DNA of 54,334 bases from CAKSQF01 sp051868045 (GCA_051868045.1 JBJDZN010000078.1:1-54334); one strand, 5' to 3'; positions 32,285 to 40,441 are shown, counted from the stretch's first letter. Notes: generated by a model from the sequence alone, not told the origin. Made by a program: numbers and translations.

Positions 32285-32782
32285 TTATTCTTCTTCCGTG
32301 ATTGAAACGGTATATTTTCCGTCAAGACCTTTGGTTTTCAGAAAGGCATTGAATTCATTTGTAAGAGATTCAGCAGTATAGACTTCAGGAGTTGCTTTTA
32401 TGTGAGGAGTTCCGATGGCATTTGTATGGGCAACAGCTTCCTGCGTCTGTGCGTTAATTTTCGCAATTTGTGCGGCGGTATCGTGAGAAGCAGCCTTTGC
32501 GCCGTTTTTTATGTTCTCAACAACAAGATTATACTTTGCCTTAACGCCCTTTGTATGGAGGAATTCCACGAACTCCTTATTGTCTTCCGCAGACTTCGCC
32601 TTTACTGCTTCAAAGTTTGCTTTGTCTGCTTCGTGTTGCTGATGTGCAGACTGTCCCATCTTTTCAAAAGCAACTCTGAATTTTGCGCCGATACCTTTGG
32701 TGTGCAGAAATTCGCCAAACTGCTCATTCAGCTCCAGCATCTCCTGTTCAACTTCCTGCCCCGTTTTCGTTCTGTTTTCCAT
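32285..32782 (-). CDS. Small protein with three copies of an EF-x2-FLHTKG repeat
   Basis: I do not recognise a named family. The 165-residue, soluble, highly charged protein contains three imperfect copies of a ~22-residue unit: residues 21-42 (FGEFLHTKGIGAKFRVAFEK), 71-92 (FVEFLHTKGVKAKYNLVVEN) and 143-164 (FNAFLKTKGLDGKYTVSITE). Helical, Ala/Gln/Glu/His-rich linkers separate them. GAAGGAG precedes the ATG. It shares strand and low GC with cls downstream. No signal peptide or membrane helix; no catalytic motif. The repeated FLHTKG core looks like a binding or structural unit. Confidence 0.8.
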   Translation of the reverse strand: MENRTKTGQEVEQEMLELNEQFGEFLHTKGIGAKFRVAFEKMGQSAHQQHEADKANFEAVKAKSAEDNKEFVEFLHTKGVKAKYNLVVENIKNGAKAASHDTAAQIAKINAQTQEAVAHTNAIGTPHIKATPEVYTAESLTNEFNAFLKTKGLDGKYTVSITEEE

Positions 32783-33173
32783 TTGAATCAGTCTCCTTCA
32801 ATAAATTTAAATTGTTATACATGGCTTTTTCTTTTTGCTCTGTGTGCTTATATTACGATATGGTTGTTTTTAGAAGGTTTGTAAGATGTTTGAAAAATAT
32901 TAAATTCAAAAAATGGGGCAGTAAAAAATGCCGACAGGGAAGAACTGAGAAGTGATATAACCCCATAGAGTGCAGCCTCGTTTTTTGCTTTTTTGAGTGT
33001 CTACTCGATGGGAACTATATTATTCTGTACCCAAAATACAGTGATTTTTCGGATTTTCTTGCTTATTCAACGAAAAGCAGAGACTTCGACTGACCATCGT
33101 TATCTCTGCTTTTCGTTTGTAACTTTTTTGCGTGCCTTTGCTCTTGTCTTGGTTATGGCTCCGGATCGTAGCT
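32783..33173. other. A/T-rich non-coding stretch with two hairpins
   Basis: No gene seen. At 32961-33013 a CCCATAGAGT/ACTCGATGGG imperfect hairpin is preceded by AAGTGATATAACCCC, resembling the left arm of the terminator at 25801. At 33069-33115 a perfect 14-bp stem (ACGAAAAGCAGAGA/TCTCTGCTTTTCGT) is followed on the plus strand by a T-rich run. It may end the transcript of the minus-strand gene at 33174-33812 or be a mobile-element remnant. Confidence 0.5.
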
Positions 33174-33812
33174 TCAGTCGATGAACAGACCGCCGCCGAA
33201 GTCGGAAAGCTCCTTTTCGGGTAATAGGTTGACCGCCGTATAGCCCTGCTTTCGGATAAAGGCATCCATTGCCGCCCCGTCGGGATGGCGGGACAGATCG
33301 CCGAAAAAACAGATTTGCCGACCGATCCCGAAGGATGCACCGCCGATGAAGCCGTAGTCATAGCCCTCCAGATGGATGTGCCCGGGACGGATGGTCAGAA
33401 CCTCCATTCCCATGGAGATCAAAGCCTGCTTTATGGAGGGATCAGCCGTAATGGCGGCGGATTTGCCTACCCGGCAGACCGAGCATCGGGCATAGCCCTG
33501 CCGAACCTTTATAAAGATCCGCCCTTCCGTCAGTTTGGGATGGACAAGATCGGTTCTGCCTATGAGCCGGTCGCCCACGGCAAGATAGTTCAGCTTGATG
33601 TCGTGGGGATAGACAGGCAGAATCGGGTCGGGAATGGTGTCGATCAAAAAGGGAAGGGAGTCGAACAGCGTCCGGTTGCTCTGATAATAGCCCTCATAGA
33701 GGATCAGCTGACGCCCACCCTTTACCGGGAAAATCAGCATATCGGGGTGATCGGAGACGGGAGCGGGCAGACGGTCGAAGGAGGGAAGGGGAACGAGCGT
33801 AATTTCTGCCAA
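33174..33812 (-). CDS. DUF6873-like (GME-fold) conserved protein
   Basis: Conserved Clostridial protein of unknown function; the segments SDHPDMLIFPV, LNYLAVGDRLIGRTD, YARCSVCRVGKSAAITAD and FIGGASFGI fit what I know as the DUF6873 family, whose fold resembles guanidine-group-modifying enzymes. The frame is open back to 33908, but those codons run through the rpmB terminator, so a TTG at 33812 (then AEITLVPLP) is my best start, giving 212 residues; it lacks a strong ribosome-binding site. The C-terminal half keeps an HIHLEGYDYGF segment. It may be read through from rpmB or have its own weak promoter. Confidence 0.65.
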   Translation of the reverse strand: MAEITLVPLPSFDRLPAPVSDHPDMLIFPVKGGRQLILYEGYYQSNRTLFDSLPFLIDTIPDPILPVYPHDIKLNYLAVGDRLIGRTDLVHPKLTEGRIFIKVRQGYARCSVCRVGKSAAITADPSIKQALISMGMEVLTIRPGHIHLEGYDYGFIGGASFGIGRQICFFGDLSRHPDGAAMDAFIRKQGYTAVNLLPEKELSDFGGGLFID

Positions 33813-33849
33813 TTCTTTGGCATTCCCAATCGAAGTCGCTGCCCGCTTA

Positions 33850-33887
33850 GATAAAAACAAATAAGGACGGACAAACTGTCCGTCCTT
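33850..33887 (-). terminator. Terminator after rpmB
   Basis: On the minus strand AAGGACGGAC/GTCCGTCCTT (10 bp, perfect, 5-base loop) is followed by ATTTGTTTTT. Confidence 0.88.
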
Positions 33888-33907
33888 CCATGTCCGGAAA
33901 ACGACCA

Positions 33908-34192
33908 TTATGCGTTTTCAGCTACTACCTCGGTAGTCTCAGTCTCAACAACCGGCTCAAGAACGATCTCGTCAACAGTAGCAGGTGCCGGAACCTTAAT
34001 CGTGCGCTGAACACGATCCAGCTTACCGGAACGCAGGCAACGGGAGCATACATATACGGTCTTGTGAGTTCCGTTTATGTCAGCCTTAACCTTTCTGATG
34101 TTGGGCTTCCATGTTCTGTTGGTCTTGCGGTTGGAGTGAGAAACCTTCAAACCGAATACAACGCCTTTTCCGCAGAGTTCACATTTAGCCAT
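33908..34192 (-). CDS. rpmB: Large ribosomal subunit protein bL28 with acidic C-terminal extension
   Basis: Ribosomal protein of the 50S subunit. The first 62 residues are a standard zinc-binding bL28 (CELCGK and CSRC pairs, SHSNRKTNRTWKPNI). The protein then continues for about 32 residues of Val, Glu, Thr and Ala (VVETETTEVVAENA), unlike the usual end point. It is a monocistronic unit with a near-consensus promoter (34246-34274) and a strong terminator. Confidence 0.95.
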   Translation of the reverse strand: MAKCELCGKGVVFGLKVSHSNRKTNRTWKPNIRKVKADINGTHKTVYVCSRCLRSGKLDRVQRTIKVPAPATVDEIVLEPVVETETTEVVAENA

Positions 34193-34245
34193 TACTCTAC
34201 ACCTCCAATTTCTTCACGAACTTATTTCTAAGATCAACAATCGGT

Positions 34246-34274
34246 ATTATACCATATTCTTTTCAAAATTGCAA
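34246..34274 (-). promoter_or_regulatory. Promoter of rpmB
   Basis: On the minus strand TTGCAA, 17-base spacer, TATAAT preceded by TGG (extended -10). Confidence 0.8.
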
Positions 34275-34302
34275 TAGGAAATTTCAAAAAAATTGATTTT
34301 TT

Positions 34303-35094
34303 TCAGGATTTTTTTGCGTCATCCGGGTCGTTCTCTTTGGAAGAGGCTTCCTTGCTTCCTTTTTTCTTGAAGCTGAACGTGCTTTCGGTTTTATTCAGAA
34401 TCCTTTTTATGTTGGCATGGTGACCCGCTATGACAATTACGGTCATCAATGTGGAACAGATGATCATGAGTGCCGTCGGTCCGTGTTCGAACAGCAGATT
34501 GCTGATCCGGTCCAGCACGATAGGGAAGAAGAAGGCAGCGGTGATGGAACCCATGGAAATGTACTTGGTACACAGAACGACCAGAACAAAGATGGCAAGA
34601 AGGATCAGACCGACCAAAGGATCCAGGGTCAGGATGATGGCAATTGCCGTGGCGACGCCCTTGCCTCCCCGGAATTTGAAGAAGGCGGGGAAGCAGTGAC
34701 CCAGAATGCAGAACAGACCTGCCAGATAAGCGGCACTCTGTGAGATCAGCAGTTTTGGCAGCAGACAGGCGATGACGCCCTTGAGCAGATCGCCCAACAG
34801 AGTCAGCAGTGCCGCCCTGTTGCCGAAGATGCGCTTCATGTTGGTGGTTCCCGCATTGTGACTGCCGTAATTTCGGATGTCATCGTGGTAGAACACCTTT
34901 GAGATCACCAGTGCAAAATTGATGCTGCCCAGCAGGTAGGCAATGACGGCGAAGACAAAAATCAGCCCCACCAGCAGGAAAAAGGGATACCTGGAGGTGA
35001 TCTGCCCGTCTGCATAGTCCAGATCGAACAGGCTGGTCAGATAGCCAATGATACGGTCATTGTTGAAGAAAAGCAGATAGAAAAATTCTCTCAT
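34303..35094 (-). CDS. plsY: Glycerol-3-phosphate acyltransferase (acyl-phosphate dependent)
   Basis: Transfers the acyl group from acyl-phosphate to glycerol 3-phosphate, first step of membrane phospholipid synthesis. Of 263 residues, an N-terminal hydrophobic extension precedes the family core. PlsY motifs are GSINFALVISK, then SHNAGTTNM (motif 1), GHCFPAFFKFRGGKGVAT (motif 2) and GHHANIKRI (motif 3). About six or seven membrane helices are present. A lysine/serine/aspartate-rich tail of ~25 residues (KKKGSKEASSKENDPDD) follows the last motif. It starts 1 base after the der stop, an arrangement often seen in Firmicutes. Confidence 0.95.
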   Translation of the reverse strand: MREFFYLLFFNNDRIIGYLTSLFDLDYADGQITSRYPFFLLVGLIFVFAVIAYLLGSINFALVISKVFYHDDIRNYGSHNAGTTNMKRIFGNRAALLTLLGDLLKGVIACLLPKLLISQSAAYLAGLFCILGHCFPAFFKFRGGKGVATAIAIILTLDPLVGLILLAIFVLVVLCTKYISMGSITAAFFFPIVLDRISNLLFEHGPTALMIICSTLMTVIVIAGHHANIKRILNKTESTFSFKKKGSKEASSKENDPDDAKKS

Positions 35095-35095
35095 A

Positions 35096-36439
35096 TCAGA
35101 CCTTATCTCCTTCCTCGCCCTTCATACGGATGATGAGCTTGATGGGCGTTCCATTGAAGCCGAATACCTCACGAAGCTGATTCTCAATAAATCGCTGGTA
35201 AGAAAAGTGGAAGAGCCGGACGTCGTTGCAGAAGATGACGAAGGTGGGCGGTTGAACGCCGATCTGGGTCATATAGTAGATTTTCAGTCTGCGCCCCTTG
35301 TCTGAAGGCGGCTGAACTCTTGCCTGAGCGTCAGCCAGCATATCGTTGAGCATTCCGGTGGTGATACGGGTGCATGCCTGATTGTGAACATACACGATAT
35401 GCTCGAAAAGCTTGCCGACCCGTTGCCCTGTCTTTGCCGAAACAAAGAGAATCGGCGCATAGGGCATATAGGCAAGGGCGTTCCGAATCTTTTCGGTGAA
35501 TTTGTTCGTGGTGGAGTTATCCTTCTCGACCAGATCCCACTTGTTGACCACGATGATGGATGCTTTGCCTGCCTCGTGGGCAATGCCGGCAATCTTTTCG
35601 TCCTGCTCGGTGATGCCTTGATTGGCGTCAATCAGAATCAGGCAGACATCGGCACGGTCAACCGCCATTTTGGCTCGCAGAACCGAATATTTTTCGATCC
35701 GATCCTCGATTTTCGCCTGTCTGCGGATGCCCGCTGTGTCGATGAAAGTGAACTTGCCGAATTCGTTCTCCACATGGGTGTCGATGGCATCCCGGGTAGT
35801 GCCCGCAATGTCGGAGACGATCAGCCGCTCCTCGCCCAGAATGTTGTTGATGATGGAGGATTTTCCCGCATTGGGCTTTCCGATGACGGCAACCTTGATG
35901 GTGTCGTTGTCCTCCTCAACCTCATCCGACTCCGGAAAGTAGCGGTAGACCGCTTCCAGAAGGTCACCGGTTCCGCTTCCGTGTACGGAAGAGATTGCGA
36001 TGGGATCGTCGGGGAAGCCCAGCTCGTAGAACTCATAGAATTCTGCGGGAGGCGCACCGACCGAATCGCATTTGTTGACGCCCACAATGACCGGCTTTCC
36101 CGACCGCAGGAGCATTCTTCCGATGTCCCGGTCGTCGGCAGTCAGTCCGGCTCGGACGTCGGTCAGGAAAATGATGACATCGGCACTTTCGATGGCGATC
36201 TGTGCCTGAAGGCGCATATGCTTGAGGATGACATCGTCACTGACCGGCTCAATTCCGCCGGTGTCAATGAGCATACAGGTGCGACCTGCCCATTCGATCT
36301 CGTAGTAGATGCGATCACGGGTGACACCGGGGGTGTCCTCCACGATGGAAATTCGCTCGCCTGCCAGCTTGTTAAATAGGGTGGATTTGCCCACATTGGG
36401 TCTGCCTACTATGGCAACGATGGGTTTTGCCATTCTCAT
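35096..36439 (-). CDS. der: Ribosome biogenesis GTPase Der (EngA)
   Basis: Essential tandem GTPase for 50S maturation. First GTPase domain: GRPNVGKSTLFNKL, DTPGVTRDR, DTGG, NKCD. Second: GKPNAGKSSIINNI, DIAGTTRDA, DTAGIRR, NKWD. Residues ~350-447 are the KH-like C-terminal domain (YYMTQIGVQPPTFVIFCND). The 447 residues are full length. Two near ATGs (codons 1 and 3) are possible; I keep the first. It forms a minus-strand unit with the upstream radical-SAM gene and downstream plsY. Confidence 0.97.
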   Translation of the reverse strand: MRMAKPIVAIVGRPNVGKSTLFNKLAGERISIVEDTPGVTRDRIYYEIEWAGRTCMLIDTGGIEPVSDDVILKHMRLQAQIAIESADVIIFLTDVRAGLTADDRDIGRMLLRSGKPVIVGVNKCDSVGAPPAEFYEFYELGFPDDPIAISSVHGSGTGDLLEAVYRYFPESDEVEEDNDTIKVAVIGKPNAGKSSIINNILGEERLIVSDIAGTTRDAIDTHVENEFGKFTFIDTAGIRRQAKIEDRIEKYSVLRAKMAVDRADVCLILIDANQGITEQDEKIAGIAHEAGKASIIVVNKWDLVEKDNSTTNKFTEKIRNALAYMPYAPILFVSAKTGQRVGKLFEHIVYVHNQACTRITTGMLNDMLADAQARVQPPSDKGRRLKIYYMTQIGVQPPTFVIFCNDVRLFHFSYQRFIENQLREVFGFNGTPIKLIIRMKGEEGDKV

Positions 36440-36483
36440 GACCCTGCCTTTCTCGTTTTTTTCAAATGATACTCAAAATCCCC

Positions 36484-37788
36484 TTATCCGAGGATTTTTC
36501 CGATAAAATCCTGTCCTGTGGCATCAATGGGAACAATTCTGACCCCAAGTTCCCGCTCAACTTCGGCGATCGAAACGTTGTCCAGGAACAGATCTCCTTC
36601 GTCACGGAGCATGGCGGAGGACAGATAAAGGGTGTCCCCCAAATCCTTCCCCTTGAGCTGGGCGATCAGATCGCAGCCGCAGATCAGTCCCGCCACCGTG
36701 ATGGTTCTGCCGAAAAAGTCGTTCTCAATCAGATAAACCTCGCCCTGCAGATTCGGGCATTTTTTCAGCAGCCGATGAGTGATGCGGCAGATAAAATCGT
36801 ATGCCGCCCGTCCTGTGGCGATGGAAAAGTGAGCGGATTTTTCGGTGTCGTAATCCTCTTCCAGATAGGGAAGCTCTTCGTCAAACTCTGTCTCCATGGA
36901 ACGGATCATGCCGACGCCGTTCTCCAGTTGAGGATAGCCGTCGTAGTACTCCTCACCCGGAAGCTCTCTTTCGGCGGTCAGGAAGAATTCGTCCGATGGG
37001 TAGAACAGCCGGACCCCGAACTCCTTCAGACAGGATGTCCCGAATCGGTCGATCTGATCAATGACGGCGGACGCCTCGTCTTTTGAAAAGGGAGACAGGG
37101 GATAAAGCCCGTCCCGATGCCTGGTCATACCCGCAGGGACGATTGCCACACTACCGATATTGGGGTAAAATGCCTTCAGATCGGCAAGGGTGCGGTCCAG
37201 CTCGTCGCCGTCGTTGACCCCTCTGCAAAGGACGATCTGGGCGTTAATGATGATTTTGTTTTCGGCAAGACGGCGAAGATGCCTCAGGGAATCGCCGGCA
37301 AAGCGATTGTTCAGCATTTTGCACCGAAGCGCAGGATTTGTCGTGTGAACCGAAATGTTGATGGGGGACATTTTCATCCGGATGATCCGGTCGATGTCCT
37401 CATCGGTCATGTTGGTCAGGGTGACGTAGTTGCCCATCAGGAAGGACAGACGGGAGTCGTCGTCCTTGAAGTAGATGGTGTCCCGCATTCCCTTGGGATT
37501 CTGGTCGATGAAGCAGAAGATGCACTTGTTGCGGCAGGTCTGCTTCTTGTCCATGAGGTAGGTTTCAAATTCCAGCCCGATGTCGTCATACTCCCCTTTT
37601 TGAATGGAGAGGGTAAAAAGCTCGGGACCCCGGTGAATCAGAAGATCCAGCTTCTTCTCGGTGAGATAGAAGCGGTAGTCCAGAACGTCACGGATGTCGT
37701 GCCCGTTTACCGAGATCAGAATGTCTCCGGGGAGAACGCCTGCACGCTCTGCCGGTGAGCCTTTGTCAACCGATTGTACCGTAACCAT
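36484..37788 (-). CDS. DUF512 radical-SAM protein with N-terminal PDZ domain
   Basis: 434-residue cytosolic iron-sulfur protein. A PDZ-like segment opens it (SPAERAGVLPGDILISVNG), followed by a radical-SAM-type cluster motif Cys85-x3-Cys89-x2-Cys92 (CRNKCIFCFIDQ) and a TIM-barrel region (SPINISVHTTNPALR), then the C-terminal DUF512 domain (FSIATGRAAYDFI, VAGLICGCDLIAQL). Reaction unknown; the protein is widespread in Clostridia and usually lies directly upstream of der, as here. AAGGAAGG precedes the ATG. Confidence 0.9.
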   Translation of the reverse strand: MVTVQSVDKGSPAERAGVLPGDILISVNGHDIRDVLDYRFYLTEKKLDLLIHRGPELFTLSIQKGEYDDIGLEFETYLMDKKQTCRNKCIFCFIDQNPKGMRDTIYFKDDDSRLSFLMGNYVTLTNMTDEDIDRIIRMKMSPINISVHTTNPALRCKMLNNRFAGDSLRHLRRLAENKIIINAQIVLCRGVNDGDELDRTLADLKAFYPNIGSVAIVPAGMTRHRDGLYPLSPFSKDEASAVIDQIDRFGTSCLKEFGVRLFYPSDEFFLTAERELPGEEYYDGYPQLENGVGMIRSMETEFDEELPYLEEDYDTEKSAHFSIATGRAAYDFICRITHRLLKKCPNLQGEVYLIENDFFGRTITVAGLICGCDLIAQLKGKDLGDTLYLSSAMLRDEGDLFLDNVSIAEVERELGVRIVPIDATGQDFIGKILG

Positions 37789-37823
37789 CGCTCAGACAGT
37801 CCTTCCTTGTGTTTGGTTAAGAT

Positions 37824-37857
37824 GAAAGCAGGGCGTGTTCATCTTGCAACACGCCCC
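37824..37857 (-). terminator. Terminator after rpmF
   Basis: GGGCGTGTT pairs with AACACGCCC (37831-37839 and 37848-37856), followed on the minus strand by TGCTTTC. The T-tract is short. Confidence 0.65.
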
Positions 37858-37875
37858 AAACGCTTCATTAAACTG

Positions 37876-38058
37876 TTATGCTTCAACCTTCAGAATTTCC
37901 TTGCCATTATAGGTTCCGCAGTTCTTGCAAACTCTGTGAGTCAATACATATTCGCCGCACTTAGGGCATTTCTGCATTTCAGGTGCGTCGAGCTTCCAAT
38001 TGCTGGAGCGTCTCTTGTCTCTTCTTGCCTTGGAGACCTTTCTCTTTGGTACTGCCAT
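37876..38058 (-). CDS. rpmF: Large ribosomal subunit protein bL32
   Basis: 60-residue 50S protein starting MAVPKRKVSKARRDKRRSSNW, with a zinc site from CPKCG and CKNCG. It follows the DUF177 gene by 59 bases, the near-universal bacterial pairing, and is transcribed from the promoter at 38663-38691. Confidence 0.97.
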   Translation of the reverse strand: MAVPKRKVSKARRDKRRSSNWKLDAPEMQKCPKCGEYVLTHRVCKNCGTYNGKEILKVEA

Positions 38059-38117
38059 GAATCAACACCTCCTAATATTCCTGTACATACCTAAACCTTA
38101 TTATACACTCTTTTTTT

Positions 38118-38624
38118 TCATTTGTCAAGTAGTTTTCCCAAAATTGCCAGCCTTGGATCCAATTCTTTTTCATTCTTGGGACAACCGCAGTCGCCTTCGT
38201 TGAGATCCTTTCCGCATTTTGGGCAAAGCCCCTTGCAGTCATCCTTGCAATAGAAGACCATGGGAAACTCCAGAAGCAGAGCCTCCAGCAGAACGGGATC
38301 GGGGTCCAGATAACCCTTCTCAATCAGAAGGTAGTCTTCTGCATCTTCCTCGTCGGAAAGCGTGTTGCGAATGGCTGCCGGCTTTTCGAAATCCAGGGAG
38401 AAGAGACCGGATATTTCTTTAAAGCAACGGGCGCAGTGGGTCGAATAGGGAAGGGTTGCCGTGAGCTTAATTGCCATGTAACCCGACTGATTGGTAAAGG
38501 TTCCGACAACGTGGACCTTGTCGGTGAATACCACATCGGACAGATTCTCCGGCGCATCGGTTTGATAGTCAAAGGCAATTTCCCTGACCTCGCCCCGCAG
38601 TGCGGTGCTGACATCCAGCTCCAT
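38118..38624 (-). CDS. DUF177 (YceD) family protein
   Basis: 168-residue protein conserved in front of rpmF in most bacteria; relatives influence 23S rRNA accumulation. Seen here are a Cys pair in THCARCFKEI and, near the C-terminus, two more (CKDDCKGLCPKCG and CGCP), which probably bind zinc, and the acidic DEEDAEDYLLIEKGYLD segment typical of the family. GAGGAGGGGAGAG precedes the ATG. Confidence 0.92.
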   Translation of the reverse strand: MELDVSTALRGEVREIAFDYQTDAPENLSDVVFTDKVHVVGTFTNQSGYMAIKLTATLPYSTHCARCFKEISGLFSLDFEKPAAIRNTLSDEEDAEDYLLIEKGYLDPDPVLLEALLLEFPMVFYCKDDCKGLCPKCGKDLNEGDCGCPKNEKELDPRLAILGKLLDK

Positions 38625-38662
38625 TCTCTCCCCTCCTCTGTCAAAAAAGTGTCACGATATGT

Positions 38663-38691
38663 ATTATAACCAATTTTGATCGGCTTGTCAA
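38663..38691 (-). promoter_or_regulatory. Promoter of the DUF177-rpmF operon
   Basis: On the minus strand TTGACA, 17-base spacer, TATAAT. Confidence 0.85.
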
Positions 38692-38702
38692 GACCTTTAT
38701 TC

Positions 38703-38734
38703 AAAAAAATCGGCGATTTTTCGCCGATTTTTTT
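38703..38734. terminator. Bidirectional terminator after sigF
   Basis: AAAAAAATCGGCGA/TCGCCGATTTTTTT with a 4-base loop, symmetric A and T tracts on either side. Confidence 0.88.
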
Positions 38735-38759
38735 GTGATATTTAGATAAAAATGTCAAT

Positions 38760-39470
38760 TCAGAGAGCCTTTCTCAGAATCTCCAGGATTTTTTTCTCTT
38801 CTCTGGAAACTTTGACTTGACTCAGTCCAAGCAGTTTGCCCGTCTGCTGTTGGGAAAGATCACAGAAATAGCGCATCCGGATGATTTCCTGCTGTCTTGG
38901 GGTCAGTCGGCTGATCGCCTCATGGAGGGCAATCCGATCGGTGAGAGAGTCGATGACGTTGTCCCGATCGGCAATCAGACTTTCCAGCGTACTGCCGTCC
39001 TCGCCGCCAACCTGCTCGCAAAGGGAATGAATGGGACTGATGGCTTCCAGTGTCCCCGCAATTTCTTCGGGGGAAAGAGAACATTGCGCAGACAGCTCAG
39101 ACAGGGTAGGCTCTCTGCCGTGCTCGGAAAGAAAGCGTTCCTTTGCCCGCATGATCGCCGCCCCCTGGGATTTGATCGAACGGCTGACCTTGATGATGCC
39201 GTCGTCCCTGAGATAGCGGCGGATTTCACCCACAATCAGGGGAACGGCGTAGGTCGAGAACATGGTGTTGTAGGAAAAATCGAAGGACCGTGCTGCCCGC
39301 ATCAGTCCCACCGACCCGATCTGAACCAGATCCTCGTATTCGGTTCCCCGATCCAGAAAGCGTTTCGCTACCGACCGAACCAGTCCCATGTTCTGTTCCA
39401 CCAGGGTATCGAGTGCCGATTCGTCCCCGTCCTTCAACCGTTTCAATAGGGTGGTGTTATCCTGTTCCAA
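38760..39470 (-). CDS. sigF: RNA polymerase sporulation sigma factor SigF
   Basis: Forespore-specific sigma-70 family factor, 236 residues. Region 2 is seen in DLVQIGSVGLMRAARSFDFSYNTMFSTYAVPLIVGEIRRYLRDD and region 4 in LTPRQQEIIRMRYFCDLSQQQTGKLLGLSQVKVSREEKKIL (each cited as a run of shorter conserved blocks). SigG is a close relative, but the position directly after spoIIAA and spoIIAB identifies this as sigF (spoIIAC). It should be held inactive by SpoIIAB until SpoIIAA is dephosphorylated in the forespore. It ends at a symmetric terminator. Confidence 0.95.
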   Translation of the reverse strand: MEQDNTTLLKRLKDGDESALDTLVEQNMGLVRSVAKRFLDRGTEYEDLVQIGSVGLMRAARSFDFSYNTMFSTYAVPLIVGEIRRYLRDDGIIKVSRSIKSQGAAIMRAKERFLSEHGREPTLSELSAQCSLSPEEIAGTLEAISPIHSLCEQVGGEDGSTLESLIADRDNVIDSLTDRIALHEAISRLTPRQQEIIRMRYFCDLSQQQTGKLLGLSQVKVSREEKKILEILRKAL

Positions 39471-39502
39471 CAGAGGATCCTTCCTTCATCTGGGATTTCT
39501 TG

Positions 39503-39961
39503 TTATGTATCATCTTCCTCCCCGGGAGGGCTGAATCGCTTGACAAGGGTCAGGGTTGTCCCTTTTCCCGGATGGGAAATGACCGACAGCCTGTCCGACA
39601 GGGATTTCATAATTGGGAATCCCATGCCGCCCCGTTCGCCATCGGGATCGGTGGTGTAAAGGGGCTGCATACACTTTTCGATGTCCTCAATGCCGCATCC
39701 CCGATCCCGGATCTTCAGCTTCAGCGTACGGTCGTCGTAATATTTCACCGACAGCTCCACCATGCCGCAGGGAAGACCCTTGTAGGCATGAACGATGCAG
39801 TTTGTGACGCCTTCAGAGATCAGAACCCTCAGGTCGGACAGCTCCTCAAGGGTAGGGTCAAGCTGGGCGGCGAAGGCACAGACGGCTTGTCTGGCAAAGC
39901 ATTCGTTCCGGGAGATTGCCTTGAAATTCAGTACCATTTCATTGACGGTTTTCTTTTTCAT
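39503..39961 (-). CDS. spoIIAB: Anti-sigma F factor SpoIIAB
   Basis: Serine kinase/anti-sigma factor with a GHKL ATPase fold that binds SigF and phosphorylates SpoIIAA. 152 residues from the ATG at 39961 (MKKKTVNEMVLNF), which has AAGAAAGGA ahead; the frame is open further upstream but without a better start. The N box is LISEGVTNCIVHAYKG, the G1 box is RDRGCGIEDIE, and the G2/lid region is GERGGMGFPIMKSLSD. It is 32 bases before sigF and 52 bases after spoIIAA. Confidence 0.95.
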   Translation of the reverse strand: MKKKTVNEMVLNFKAISRNECFARQAVCAFAAQLDPTLEELSDLRVLISEGVTNCIVHAYKGLPCGMVELSVKYYDDRTLKLKIRDRGCGIEDIEKCMQPLYTTDPDGERGGMGFPIMKSLSDRLSVISHPGKGTTLTLVKRFSPPGEEDDT

Positions 39962-40013
39962 GTTCGGATATTCCTTTCTTGCAGATCCGACCTGCGGATC
40001 CATTTCTTTGACA

Positions 40014-40397
40014 TCATCTGTTCGGGTTGCTTTTTTGGGGGGACGGCAGGGAGACCTCGTCCTTCTGTTCGCTGTATTCGATGGCGATCAGCTGACCCAC
40101 ACCGGCAAGCTCCAATATCTTGACGGTCTGCGGGGTGGGGTCCAGCAGTTTCAGCCGCCCTCCGATCTCCCGGATCCGGGTGAATCGCCCCAGAATCAGT
40201 CCCAGCCCAGAGGAATCCATAAAGGACACCTTGGAAAGGTCCATGACCACCTCCAGGGGGCGGCAGTAAAAAATAGCGGTGTCGATCTGTTCCCGGATGT
40301 ATTTGGCACTGTGATGGTCAATATCTCCGTCGATGGTCACACGCATATTTCTGCCTTCACTTTCGCATTTTACACCTGCAATATCCAACTTCTTCAT
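40014..40397 (-). CDS. spoIIAA: Anti-anti-sigma factor SpoIIAA
   Basis: STAS-domain partner of SpoIIAB; when unphosphorylated it releases SigF. The phosphorylation site lies in FMDSSGLGLILGR, and GDIDHHSAKYIREQID is the typical N-terminal helix region. I choose the ATG at 40397 (MKKLDIAGVK) because the first beta strand is then complete, although AGAAAGGA touches that ATG; a second ATG at 40349 has better spacing (GAAGG, seven bases) but would clip the fold. A ~20-residue Ser/Pro/Asn tail follows the domain. First gene of the spoIIA operon. Confidence 0.92.
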   Translation of the reverse strand: MKKLDIAGVKCESEGRNMRVTIDGDIDHHSAKYIREQIDTAIFYCRPLEVVMDLSKVSFMDSSGLGLILGRFTRIREIGGRLKLLDPTPQTVKILELAGVGQLIAIEYSEQKDEVSLPSPQKSNPNR

Positions 40398-40441
40398 TCC
40401 TTTCTGACATCGTTCCTGCTTTTCTGATTTCGGACAAAAAA

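Noticed and set aside
32993..33184. 63-codon plus-strand frame in the A/T-rich gap
   Set aside because: No ribosome-binding site, crosses two hairpins, hydrophobic low-information sequence; likely chance.
33813..33908. Start of the DUF6873-like protein at 33908
   Set aside because: That extension would translate the rpmB terminator hairpin and has no relation to the family's N-terminus.
40390..40425. Sigma-H promoter for spoIIAA (AGGA ... GAAT boxes)
   Set aside because: The boxes are present, but the gap between them is 14 bases instead of about 17-18, and the GAAT overlaps the chosen start codon.
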